From Rhodobiaceae bacterium (GTDB lineage Bacteria > Pseudomonadota > Alphaproteobacteria > Parvibaculales > Parvibaculaceae), in contig DAIEIL010000008.1 of the NCBI GenBank assembly GCA_027352645.1, forward strand, positions 1 to 14,167: DNA of 14,167 nucleotides, read 5' to 3'. The notes under the pieces were generated by a model that worked only from the letters and a program-made list of their open reading frames with translations, was not told where the DNA came from and made no database searches. Each line of letters starts with the position of its first letter. The first letter of the stretch is position 1. Shown here piece after piece: positions 1 to 6,429 of this stretch. Both the position numbers and the translations under genes were made by a program.

Positions 1-673
1 CGCGCAGGTCGAGCACCTCGATCTCGCGATAGCCAAGTGCGATGAAGCCCTTCTTCTCGAACTCGCGCAAAATGCCGTTGACCGTCTTGCGGGAGAGGCC
101 GGACAATTCCGCCAGTTCGTCCTGCCGGATTGGCAGCGAGACCGTGCCGTCGGTATCGCCCCATGTGGTCGCATAGTTGTACAGGCGCGCGGCGAGGCGG
201 GCGCGGGGGCTGAGACGTGCGCGCTCGGCGATGATCTTGATCGCCCAGGTGAGCTGCTCGGTCGCGAGTTCGGCGAAATGAAGCCATAGCGACGGCTGCT
301 CGCGCGCAATGGCGGCGAGCGCGTGTTGCGGTACGAAGATGACTTCGGATTTTTCACGTGCGATGGCCGTGGCGACGCGATGGCCGCCGAGCACCTGAGC
401 GGCATAGCCGAAAATCGCGCCCGGCCCGGAAATATTCACCGGCACGTTCTCGCCATTGTCGAGCGCGACGAGGGAGGTCACCGATCCGCTCAATACGCCG
501 TAGAGCCCGTGCGCTTCATCCCCCTTGTCATAGAGCCAGCGGCCCGCCTCCACGGTTGAGATCTGGGCATGCTCGATCAACTGGCGGCGAAGCTCCGCCG
601 GGCGCCGGCAAAACCAGGCATTGCGCCCAAAGACTGCGGCGATCCGCTCCTGCGGGCTGGAAGGTCCGGGCAT
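1..673 (-). CDS. Crp/Fnr-family transcriptional regulator (C-terminus cut by window edge)
   Basis: I translated this by hand; 224 codons are visible and the frame stays open to the window edge. Residues about 20-125 form a cyclic-nucleotide-binding-type beta-roll (YDKGDEAHGLYGVLSGSV, then GPGAIFGY). A long dimer helix spans about 128-155. The C-terminal winged helix reads QDELAELSGLSRKTVNG, with recognition helix SRKTVNGILREF at about 194-205. The roll lacks the Glu that contacts cAMP in E. coli CRP (GY replaces GE), so cAMP is an unlikely ligand. Only one N-terminal Cys (C22) is visible, so an FNR-type iron-sulfur cluster is also unlikely. The ATG at 673 is chosen because GGAGAGG lies four bases upstream (678-684). 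The gene is divergent from the dioxygenase operon and shares a Crp-like palindrome with it. I infer that it regulates that operon and itself. The family call is firm; the signal sensed is unknown. Confidence 0.93.
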   Translation of the reverse strand, partial: MPGPSSPQERIAAVFGRNAWFCRRPAELRRQLIEHAQISTVEAGRWLYDKGDEAHGLYGVLSGSVTSLVALDNGENVPVNISGPGAIFGYAAQVLGGHRVATAIAREKSEVIFVPQHALAAIAREQPSLWLHFAELATEQLTWAIKIIAERARLSPRARLAARLYNYATTWGDTDGTVSLPIRQDELAELSGLSRKTVNGILREFEKKGFIALGYREIEVLDLR

Positions 674-686
674 CAGGCCTCTCCAA

Positions 687-708
687 GATTGTCACCTAAG
701 TAACAATC
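687..708. promoter_or_regulatory. Candidate Crp/Fnr operator between divergent genes
   Basis: GATTGTCAC-CTAA-GTAACAATC is an inverted repeat matching at 8 of 9 arm positions. Its core is TGTCA-N6-TAACA at 690-705, the 16-bp geometry of a CRP site (TGTGA-N6-TCACA) but without the G at the fourth position. It lies 17 bases from the regulator start and 65 bases from the dioxygenase start. It is probably the binding site of the adjacent regulator, autoregulatory on one side and activating on the other. The sequence is seen; the binding is inferred. Confidence 0.62.
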
Positions 709-725
709 CTGCTCGTCCGCGGCCC

Positions 726-731
726 TATTCT
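726..731 (+). promoter_or_regulatory. Possible -10 element of the dioxygenase operon
   Basis: TATTCT matches TATAAT at 4 of 6 positions. No -35 hexamer is recognisable at the right distance, where the Crp-like palindrome lies instead. A start near 738-739 would place the palindrome centre (697.5) at about -41, the class II activator position. This is tentative and rests on spacing alone. Confidence 0.35.
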
Positions 732-755
732 CAAGTCCAATGAGGGTGACCTTCT

Positions 756-764
756 GGGAGGAGG
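756..764 (+). promoter_or_regulatory. Strong Shine-Dalgarno deciding the first dioxygenase start
   Basis: GGGAGGAGG sits five bases before the ATG at 770. An in-frame ATG at 740 has no such site and would put the Shine-Dalgarno inside the coding region, so 770 is taken as the start. Confidence 0.8.
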
Positions 765-769
765 AAGCA

Positions 770-1603
770 ATGGCGACACCGGTTGTGAGGAAGCTGACGG
801 CAGGATGCGGCGCGGAAGTGCTGGGCATCGATCTCGCACATCTCAGCAATAGCGAGATGGAACTCGTGCGCCAGGCCTATGTGGACCATGGCGTGATCTT
901 CTTCCGCGATCAGAAGCTGACGCCAGAAGAGCACATTGCCTTCGCGCAGCGCTGGGGCGAGATCGACATCAACAAATTCTTTCCTGCCAATGGGCAATAT
1001 CCCGAGATTGCCGAGGTGCGGAAGGAAAAGGACCAGAAAACCAATATCGGCGGCGGCTGGCACACCGATCATTCCTATGATCCGACACCTGCCATGGGTT
1101 CGATTCTTGTTGCGCGCGAATTGCCGCAAGAAGGCGGCGACACGCTTTTCTCCAACATGTATGCCGCTTATGACGCGCTGTCCGAGGGGCTGAAGCAGAC
1201 GCTTGCCAATCTCAAATCCGTGCATTCGAACGCGCTCGCCTTCGGTGCGGCGGGCTTCTACAAGAACAGCGATCAGGCGGGTGGCTTCAAGGGCGAGAGC
1301 CTCGTCGGCGAAGCGGCGCATCCCGTCGTCATCACGCATCCCTTGAGCGGGCGTAAGGCGCTCTATGTCAATCCGGCCTTCACGACGCATTTCGAAGGCT
1401 GGACGCCGCTGGAAAGCAGGCCGCTGCTCGACCTGCTTTATGCGCATGCGGTCCGCCCTGAATTCACCTGCCGGTTCCAGTGGCGGGACGGATCGGTCGC
1501 CTTCTGGGACAATCGCGCGACCTGGCATTACGCGGTGAACGACTATCACGGCGAGCGACGTCTGCTGCATCGCATCACGATCGGCGGTTGCGCGCTCAAC
1601 TGA
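770..1603 (+). CDS. TauD/TfdA-family Fe(II)/2-oxoglutarate dioxygenase 1
   Basis: This is a 277-residue protein, the usual length for the TauD/TfdA family. The family couples 2-oxoglutarate decarboxylation to hydroxylation of a substrate, often a sulfonate, sulfate ester, aryloxyalkanoate or other organic acid, in the cytoplasm. The iron-binding HxD is visible in GGWHTDHSYDPTPAMGS. GGDTLFSNMYAAYD is the family block that follows it. The distal iron His lies in WDNRATWHYAV, and the 2-oxoglutarate-binding Arg in ERRLLHRITIGG. There is no signal peptide or membrane segment. It is the first gene of a two-gene unit with a paralogue 84 bases downstream, and it is divergent from the Crp/Fnr regulator. 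All catalytic ligands are present, so it should be active. The substrate cannot be read from the sequence; taurine is only the family name. Confidence 0.93.
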   Translation: MATPVVRKLTAGCGAEVLGIDLAHLSNSEMELVRQAYVDHGVIFFRDQKLTPEEHIAFAQRWGEIDINKFFPANGQYPEIAEVRKEKDQKTNIGGGWHTDHSYDPTPAMGSILVARELPQEGGDTLFSNMYAAYDALSEGLKQTLANLKSVHSNALAFGAAGFYKNSDQAGGFKGESLVGEAAHPVVITHPLSGRKALYVNPAFTTHFEGWTPLESRPLLDLLYAHAVRPEFTCRFQWRDGSVAFWDNRATWHYAVNDYHGERRLLHRITIGGCALN

Positions 1604-1611
1604 GTTTGTTT

Positions 1612-1682
1612 CCTCCTCTTCCGGCTCGTGGCAGACTTGGCGCCATGAGAGAAAGAGCCGGATCAACCGGCTATGGAGGAGG
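1612..1682 (+). promoter_or_regulatory. Possible Shine-Dalgarno-masking RNA structure between the two dioxygenase genes
   Basis: CCTCCTC (1612-1618), nine bases after the first stop codon, is a perfect complement of GAGGAGG (1676-1682) in the second gene's Shine-Dalgarno. Inside, CCGGCTC (1621-1627) can pair with GAGCCGG (1655-1661). Alternatively AGCCGG (1656-1661) pairs with CCGGCT (1667-1672) around a five-base loop. The two inner pairings exclude each other. This suggests translational coupling or a switch. The complementarity is seen; the function is inferred. Confidence 0.35.
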
Positions 1683-1683
1683 G
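1675..1683 (+). promoter_or_regulatory. Shine-Dalgarno deciding the second dioxygenase start
   Basis: GGAGGAGGG lies four bases before the ATG at 1688. An in-frame ATG at 1673 overlaps the purine tract itself and has no site of its own, so 1688 is preferred. Confidence 0.8.
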
Positions 1684-1687
1684 ACAC

Positions 1688-2554
1688 ATGGCTGAGGCTG
1701 CCACAACAGCATCCATTCACGTCGCGCCGCGGCCGGGCGGCTTCGGCGCCGCGATCACCGGTGTCGATCTCCGCCAGCCGCTCGATGCCGGAGTGTCGGC
1801 GGATATTCGCCGCGCCTGGCTCGCCCATCGCGTCGTCTGGTTTCCGGGCCAGCCGCTATCGCTCGACGATCTCGAGCGTTTTACGCTGTCGATGGGAAAC
1901 TGGGGCCGCACGGATTTCATCAAGCCGCTCGACGGCCATCCGAACGTGCTCGAACTTCGCCGCGAACCCGATGAGCGCTTATCCAATTTTGGCGCAGGCT
2001 GGCACTCGGATTATTCTTTCCAGCCGGCGCCACCTGCCGCGACGCTGCTTCTGTCGAAGATCACGCCGCCTGTCGGCGGCGACACGCTGTTCGCCGACAT
2101 GTATGCGGCCTATGACGATCTCTCCGACGCGATGAAGAAGATGCTCGCGCCGCTCAATGCGGTTCATAGCGCGGCGCTTCCCTATTCGAAGGAAGGCTTC
2201 TACGCCAATGAAGGCAAGGCGCGGTCGATGACGATCATTCCGTCGGACGAAGCGAAGAAGACCGAGCTTCATCCCATCGTGCGGACGCATCCGGAGACGG
2301 GCCGCAAATGTCTCTACGTCAATCGCGTTTACACGATCGGCATCGAAGGCATGACGAGGGATGAAGGCGAGGCGTTGATCGTCTTCCTCACGAAGCATTC
2401 GACGCAGGAGAAGTATGTTTATCGCCACAAGTGGCAGGTCGACATGCTGACCATGTGGGACAATCGCTGTGTCCAGCATTACGCCGATGGCGGCTATGAC
2501 GGACACCGGCGGCTGATGTATCGCACGACGACGGCGGGCGACAGGCCGCGATAG
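1688..2554 (+). CDS. TauD/TfdA-family Fe(II)/2-oxoglutarate dioxygenase 2
   Basis: This 288-residue paralogue of the preceding protein keeps the same order of blocks. GAGWHSDYSFQPAPPAA supplies the HxD iron ligands and GGDTLFADMYAAYDDLSD is near-identical to its neighbour. HPIVRTHPETGRKCLYVNR is followed by MWDNRCVQHYADGGYDGHRR, which carries the third iron His and leads into the 2-oxoglutarate Arg. No signal peptide or membrane segment is visible. The two proteins are clearly homologous over their whole length but diverged in the loops lining the pocket, for example ALAFGAAGFYKNSDQ versus ALPYSKEGFYANEGK. That fits related but distinct substrates, or a heteromeric enzyme. It is co-directional with dioxygenase 1 and has no convincing promoter of its own. 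Its stop lies six bases from the stop of the convergent DUF4431-like gene. The substrate is unknown. Confidence 0.93.
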   Translation: MAEAATTASIHVAPRPGGFGAAITGVDLRQPLDAGVSADIRRAWLAHRVVWFPGQPLSLDDLERFTLSMGNWGRTDFIKPLDGHPNVLELRREPDERLSNFGAGWHSDYSFQPAPPAATLLLSKITPPVGGDTLFADMYAAYDDLSDAMKKMLAPLNAVHSAALPYSKEGFYANEGKARSMTIIPSDEAKKTELHPIVRTHPETGRKCLYVNRVYTIGIEGMTRDEGEALIVFLTKHSTQEKYVYRHKWQVDMLTMWDNRCVQHYADGGYDGHRRLMYRTTTAGDRPR

Positions 2555-2560
2555 GTATAT

Positions 2561-2971
2561 CTATTCCTTGCCGATGCTTATGGCATGCATCGCAATGTTG
2601 GCTGGGCTGCCTGTATCGATGATGTGCATCGTGAGTTTGCCGGTGGCCTTAATGTGCTGACCGTCCAGGCTTTGGTCGATCTTTCCTTCTTGTGGCAAAA
2701 GCTCAATCTGTCTGACATTCGCCATGTCTTCGTTGGGTTCCCCGTCTCCTCCCTTCAGACAAGTGGCGTGATCGAGATTGACGATCAGATAAACGGTCTT
2801 TGCGTCGTTGTCTGGATTTTCACCGAAGCCCGGCGGGCCATAGCCGTGCATGACATGTACAACACCAGAAATTGTGCTTGTCGCCGGTTCGTAGAATAGG
2901 CACTCGGCTGCGCATGCCGTGCGGCCATTCAGCAGAAGTGCTATTGCGACGGCTACGAAGTGCTTCGGCAT
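2561..2971 (-). CDS. Small secreted DUF4431-like protein
   Basis: This 136-residue protein begins with a hydrophobic leader and an Ala-rich cleavage region (MPKHFVAVAIALLLNGRTACAA, about residues 1-22), so it should be exported to the periplasm. The mature part follows the pattern I associate with DUF4431: a TISGVV strand, a GYGPPGFGEN turn, TVYLIVNLDHATCL, VRQIELLP, and a final IKATGKLTMH strand. Two Cys in the mature part (C24 and the one in HATCL) could form a disulfide. It starts 10 bases after the permease stop, so the two are probably cotranscribed. A hand count over 2581-2820 gives 123 of 240 G+C (51%), lower than the surrounding genes (for example 41 of 60 at 3181-3240), which hints at acquisition. 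The molecular function of the family is not known to me. Confidence 0.75.
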   Translation of the reverse strand: MPKHFVAVAIALLLNGRTACAAECLFYEPATSTISGVVHVMHGYGPPGFGENPDNDAKTVYLIVNLDHATCLKGGDGEPNEDMANVRQIELLPQEGKIDQSLDGQHIKATGKLTMHIIDTGSPANIAMHAISIGKE

Positions 2972-2981
2972 GGCGTGGCAC

Positions 2982-3887
2982 CTACCTCGTAAAAAGCAGC
3001 AGCAAAATCCCGCCGATCACAAGCAATATCCCGGTGAGCTCGAGCCGCTCCGTATTCTCGCGAAACAGGAAATGCGACGAGGCGAAGGTGAAGACGAGTT
3101 CGATCTGCCCGAGCGCGCGAACGTAGGCGGCATTCTCGATGGTCATGGCGGTGAACCAGCCCATCGAGGCCAGCGAGCCTGCGATGCCGACGAGTGAGCT
3201 GACCTTCCATGCCCGCGCCGTGCCGACGAGTTGGGACGGTTCGCGCCATGCGAGCCACGCCGTCATGGCGACGGTCTGGATCACGAGCACCACGACGAGC
3301 GTGAGGGCGGCGGGCATCAGGAAGTCCGGACGGCCGAGCGAGAGCGAGGCGGCGCGATAGGCGACAGCCGAAATGCCGAAGCCTGCGCCCGAACCGAGGC
3401 CCATCAGCGTCGGACGCTCTGCGAAGGAACGAACGAAATTCGCGAAAGTCAGATGCGACTTCGCCATCGAGATCGCAACGACGCCTGCGAGGCTTACAAG
3501 GATCGCGGCGACGGCGCCGGAGCTTGGATGATCGCCTAGCACAATGATGCCAAAAAGGGCGGCCTGTACCGTCTCTGTCTTCGAATAGGTCGTGCCCTCG
3601 GCGAAGTTCCGATAGGCAAAGAGCGCGACAAGCAGCGCGGTCGCCAGTATCTGTGCGAAACCGCCTATGGCGCAGTAGAGAAGGAACGTCCGGTTCGGCG
3701 TCGGGATGTCATACCCGGCGATCGCATGAAGGCCCCAGAAATAAGCGAGCGCGATTGGCAGGCCAAAGGCGAAGCGCACGTAGGTTGCAGCGATGGCAGA
3801 GAGGTCGCCTGTCAGCTGCTTCTGCAGCGTCGAACGCATGTTCTGCAGAAAGGCCGCGGCGATGGTGAGGGGGATCCAGAGAGGCAT
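2982..3887 (-). CDS. DMT-superfamily (EamA-type) permease
   Basis: This is a 301-residue, strongly hydrophobic protein with roughly ten membrane segments, the normal size and topology for the drug/metabolite transporter superfamily. The first segment is near MPLWIPLTIAAAFLQNMRS. A basic, polar stretch follows it (STLQKQL), and the classic EamA feature TYSKTETVQAALFGIIVLGD closes the first half. A second half repeats the pattern and ends in ILLVIGGILLLLFTR. The substrate is not predictable; amino acids, nucleosides and other metabolites are all known in the superfamily. I chose the ATG at 3887. The frame also opens at a GTG at 3920, but that codon lies in an arm of the intergenic repeat and has no ribosome site. 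The DUF4431-like gene follows after 10 bases. Confidence 0.88.
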   Translation of the reverse strand: MPLWIPLTIAAAFLQNMRSTLQKQLTGDLSAIAATYVRFAFGLPIALAYFWGLHAIAGYDIPTPNRTFLLYCAIGGFAQILATALLVALFAYRNFAEGTTYSKTETVQAALFGIIVLGDHPSSGAVAAILVSLAGVVAISMAKSHLTFANFVRSFAERPTLMGLGSGAGFGISAVAYRAASLSLGRPDFLMPAALTLVVVLVIQTVAMTAWLAWREPSQLVGTARAWKVSSLVGIAGSLASMGWFTAMTIENAAYVRALGQIELVFTFASSHFLFRENTERLELTGILLVIGGILLLLFTR

Positions 3888-3916
3888 GATGCTTTGCGCG
3901 CGCTTTATCGGCGCGC

Positions 3917-3984
3917 CCACGTCTTCGCTTGCGATGTCCCATAAAGGAAGACGTGGATGGCCGGGTCAAGCCCGGCCATGACGT
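3917..3984. repeat. Alphaproteobacterial REP-like intergenic palindrome
   Basis: ATGGCCGGG (3957-3965) and CCCGGCCAT (3971-3979) form a perfect 9-bp stem with a five-base loop. ACGT at both outer ends (3951-3954, 3981-3984) can extend it. A second, overlapping inverted repeat pairs CCACGTCTTC (3917-3926) with GAAGACGTGG (3947-3956). In one minus-strand frame the element encodes 'MAGLDPAIHVF', a peptide often mis-annotated from dispersed repeats of alphaproteobacteria. Together with the hairpin at 4016-4034 it accounts for most of the gap between the permease and the serine hydrolase. I see no other gene in that gap. Confidence 0.75.
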
Positions 3985-4015
3985 ATTCGGGTCGGGCGTG
4001 ACTGTGCCGCCTCAC

Positions 4016-4034
4016 ATTGATCGCGCCGATCAAT
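4016..4034 (-). terminator. Hairpin overlapping the stop codon of serine hydrolase 1
   Basis: ATTGATCG (4016-4023) and CGATCAAT (4027-4034) are perfect 8-bp arms around CGC. The stop codon (4030-4032) lies inside one arm. It may end transcription or protect the 3' end of the two-hydrolase transcript. No U-tract follows, so intrinsic termination is uncertain. Confidence 0.35.
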
Positions 4035-5271
4035 CCTCGATTGTCGCGTAAACGAGCTGCTGCATTTGAGGCCGCAGCGGGTAGGTGCTCGACGGCATGA
4101 GCTGCGTCATCAGGATGGCCACGAGTTCTTCTTCCGGGTCGATCCAGAAATAGGTCGAGGCGGCACCGCCCCATGAATAGTTGCCGACAGAGCCAATCGA
4201 CTGTGCTTCCGCGGGGTCGAGGATCACCTGAAAGCCGAGGCCGAAGCCCGCGCCTTCGGCGGCGAGCTCGCCGAAGCTCGACAGGCCCATCTCCTTCATC
4301 GTGCGCCCGCCGGGCAGATGGTTGAGGCGCATGAAATCGAGCGTCTTGCGCGAGATGATGCGCGTGCCATCGAGTTCGCCGCCATTGAGGCACATCTGGC
4401 AGAAGCGCCAATAGTCCGTCATGGTCGAGACGAGACCGCCGCCACCGGACAGGAAGGGCTTCGCCTTCACATAAGCGCTGGACTCGTCGCTCCGGTCGAC
4501 GAGGCGCGTTTCACCCGTCTGCGCGTTCTTCTCGTAATTGGCCGTGAAGCGGTGGAGCTTTTCCTTCGGCACGGTGAAGCCCGTATCGACCATGCCGAGC
4601 GGCATGAATATTCGCGACTGAAGGAATTCGTCGAGCGGACGACCGGAGAGCACCTCGATCAGATAGCCACAGACATCGGTGGCGACGGAATAGTTCCAGA
4701 ACTCGCCGGGCGAGAAGAGAAGCGGAATTTCGGCAAGGCGCTCGATCATCTCCTTCAGCGTCATCTTGTCTTTTGCCAGACTGTCGATGCCCGCATGGCG
4801 GTAGAGCCGGTCCACCGGGTGCTGGTTCATGAAGTCGTAGGTGAGGCCGGACGTATGCGTGAGTAGATCGCGGATCGTCATCGGCCGCGCCGGTTCCTTC
4901 GTCGCCCATGCCGCGTTGGTGCCGCCCGCCCAGACGCGCAGCTTCCTGAATTCGGGGATATAGCGCGAAACCTCGTGGTTGAGCTGAAAGTGCCCCTCCT
5001 CGAAGAGCATCATCAACGCGACGCTCGTTATCGGCTTCGACATGGAGTAGATGCGGAAGATCGAGTCACGCTCCATGGGCGCACCCAGGTCGCGGTCGCG
5101 TTTGCCGATGCTCTCGAAATGGACAATCTGGCCACGCCGTGAAACGAGCGTCGAAAGGCCTGCGAGCTTGCCCTTGTCCACATAGGAGCCGAAATAATCG
5201 GGAATGGCGGCGAGGCGATCCGCATTGAGACCGACATCCTCGGGCCGAGCGAGCTTTGTGGCGATGTTCAT
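4030..5271 (-). CDS. Beta-lactamase-fold serine hydrolase 1 (EstB/class C-like)
   Basis: This 413-residue protein belongs to the serine beta-lactamase/penicillin-binding-protein-like esterase family. The nucleophile motif SxxK is in IYSMSKPITSVALMML (S76, K79). The second motif is the Tyr of WNYSVATDVCGYLIEVLSG (Y194), where YSV replaces the class C YxN. The third is SWGGAASTYFWIDP (W367-G-G), standing where beta-lactamases have KTG. WGG is the pattern I associate with EstB-type carboxylesterases, so an ester or amide of a small molecule is a likelier substrate than an antibiotic. No signal peptide is evident, so it is probably cytoplasmic. The ATG at 5271 has GGGGAGG seven bases upstream; the frame extends two codons to a TTG with no better site. 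It lies 38 bases downstream of serine hydrolase 2, in the same probable operon. Confidence 0.9.
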   Translation of the reverse strand: MNIATKLARPEDVGLNADRLAAIPDYFGSYVDKGKLAGLSTLVSRRGQIVHFESIGKRDRDLGAPMERDSIFRIYSMSKPITSVALMMLFEEGHFQLNHEVSRYIPEFRKLRVWAGGTNAAWATKEPARPMTIRDLLTHTSGLTYDFMNQHPVDRLYRHAGIDSLAKDKMTLKEMIERLAEIPLLFSPGEFWNYSVATDVCGYLIEVLSGRPLDEFLQSRIFMPLGMVDTGFTVPKEKLHRFTANYEKNAQTGETRLVDRSDESSAYVKAKPFLSGGGGLVSTMTDYWRFCQMCLNGGELDGTRIISRKTLDFMRLNHLPGGRTMKEMGLSSFGELAAEGAGFGLGFQVILDPAEAQSIGSVGNYSWGGAASTYFWIDPEEELVAILMTQLMPSSTYPLRPQMQQLVYATIED

Positions 5272-5278
5272 AATCAAT

Positions 5279-5285
5279 CCTCCCC
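5279..5285 (-). promoter_or_regulatory. Shine-Dalgarno deciding the serine hydrolase 1 start
   Basis: On the minus strand GGGGAGG stands seven bases before the ATG at 5271. It supports that ATG over the TTG two codons upstream. Confidence 0.75.
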
Positions 5286-5309
5286 GTTTGTTTTTCTTTT
5301 GTGGCAGCG

Positions 5310-6353
5310 TCAGCGGAAGCAGTTCGCGATTTTGCCGAGCCAGCGTCTGACGTTTTCCTTCTCCGTCGTGCCGGGCGCCTTTCCGTTGCGCACGAGAATG
5401 AGGTCGATATCGGGCACGATGACTGTGAACTGGCCTTCATAGCCATTGGCCGAAAAGGAGCCTGGCCCGCCGAGTCCAAGCCACCAATGCGCGCCATAGG
5501 GGCCGTCGGGCGTCGTCTCCTGCTGCCATGTCGGTGTGCGGGCATAATCGACCCAACCCGGCGGCAGAATGCGCCTTCCGTCCCAGAGCCCGCCGCGCAT
5601 ATAGAGCAGGCCGAAACGGGCAAAGTCGCGCGGCGTCGCGAAGCAGAAGGATGAGCCGATGAAGGTGCCCGCCTTGTCAAATTTCGGACGGGGGCTCTTC
5701 ATGCCGATCGGATCGAAGAGGCGCGCGCGCATGAATTTTTCGAAATCGGGGCCAAAGGCATCGGCGGCCTGGGCCGCGCAGCGGCTGACGATATTCGTCG
5801 TTCCGCTTGCATAGGAATAGAAAGTGCCGGGCTTGTGCGCGAGAGGGAAGGAGGCGGCGAAATGCGCCACGTCTTCCTTGCCCTTGCCCCAGAGCATCTC
5901 GACCACGTCGGAGGGACGATCGGGCGAATATTCCTCAATGAAGGCAAGACCGCTCGACATGCGCAGCAGAAGATCGAGCGTGATGGCGCGGCGGGGATCG
6001 CCCGGTATCTCGCTCCATTCGCGCACATCGGCAGGCACATGAATGTCGAGTTTGCCCTCGCCGACGAGAATGCCGACCAGCGCCTGCGTGATGCTTTTCG
6101 CCTCCGACCATGAGGGGCAAGTGACATCGGGGCCGTGATTTGGCCCGTAACGTTCGTAGACGAGCCGACCCTTGTGGACTGCGACGAAAGCGAAGGTTTC
6201 GCCATAGTCGCCGTTCTGATGGGCGAAGGGCGCATCAACCAGCGCATCGAAACGAGCGTGGTCGAGGCTCGCGGGAAGGTCGCCGAGCGGCCATTCCTCG
6301 GTAGGCCAGGCTGTGCCGGCAGGCTGTGGGGGAAGCGGCGGCAGGAATGTCAT
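5310..6353 (-). CDS. Beta-lactamase-fold serine hydrolase 2
   Basis: This is a 347-residue protein of the same superfamily as its neighbour but a different subgroup. The nucleophile motif is SWSEAKSITQALVGIL (S83, K86). The Tyr motif is YSYASGTTNIVSR (Y181). The third motif region is SANGYEGQFTVIVPDIDL, with GYEG at 304-307, where related esterases carry H-x-G or G-H-G. DLLLRMSSGLAF and RLFDPIGMKS are typical family blocks. No clear signal peptide is present, so it is probably cytoplasmic. The frame runs back to a TTG at 6476, but the extra residues are unlike the family and would cross the divergent promoter region. The ATG at 6353 is preferred, although its ribosome site is weak (ACGGAC). 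It is first in the two-hydrolase unit and divergent from the GH5 gene. The substrate is unknown. Confidence 0.87.
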   Translation of the reverse strand: MTFLPPLPPQPAGTAWPTEEWPLGDLPASLDHARFDALVDAPFAHQNGDYGETFAFVAVHKGRLVYERYGPNHGPDVTCPSWSEAKSITQALVGILVGEGKLDIHVPADVREWSEIPGDPRRAITLDLLLRMSSGLAFIEEYSPDRPSDVVEMLWGKGKEDVAHFAASFPLAHKPGTFYSYASGTTNIVSRCAAQAADAFGPDFEKFMRARLFDPIGMKSPRPKFDKAGTFIGSSFCFATPRDFARFGLLYMRGGLWDGRRILPPGWVDYARTPTWQQETTPDGPYGAHWWLGLGGPGSFSANGYEGQFTVIVPDIDLILVRNGKAPGTTEKENVRRWLGKIANCFR

Positions 6354-6429
6354 GCGGGGTCCGTCGAATGGCGGTCGGGTTCGCTCAAAACTAACTGCTT
6401 TTTGGACATATGGGAAAGGTCCGCCGGAT

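Noticed and set aside
323..699. Plus-strand open frames over the Crp/Fnr gene
   Set aside because: They are shadows of the minus-strand regulator, which is supported by the nucleotide-binding roll and helix-turn-helix motifs.
1638..1645. TGGCGCCA palindrome between the dioxygenase genes
   Set aside because: Eight-base GC-rich palindromes are common by chance here, and no repeat partner or promoter context supports an operator.
731..1828. 365-codon open frame on the minus strand across the first dioxygenase gene
   Set aside because: It is antisense to a gene with all family motifs, its Arg/Ala/Gly-rich translation matches no family I recognise, and long antisense frames are expected in GC-rich codon-biased DNA.
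3888..3920. GTG start extending the permease by 11 residues
   Set aside because: It has no ribosome site, sits in an arm of the repeat, and the extra residues (GAPIKRAQSI) are polar ahead of the first membrane segment. The ATG at 3887 fits better.
3905..4411. Minus-strand frame containing the peptide MAGLDPAIHVF
   Set aside because: The peptide is the translation of the intergenic palindrome, and the rest of the frame is a shadow of the serine hydrolase. It is a known annotation artefact.
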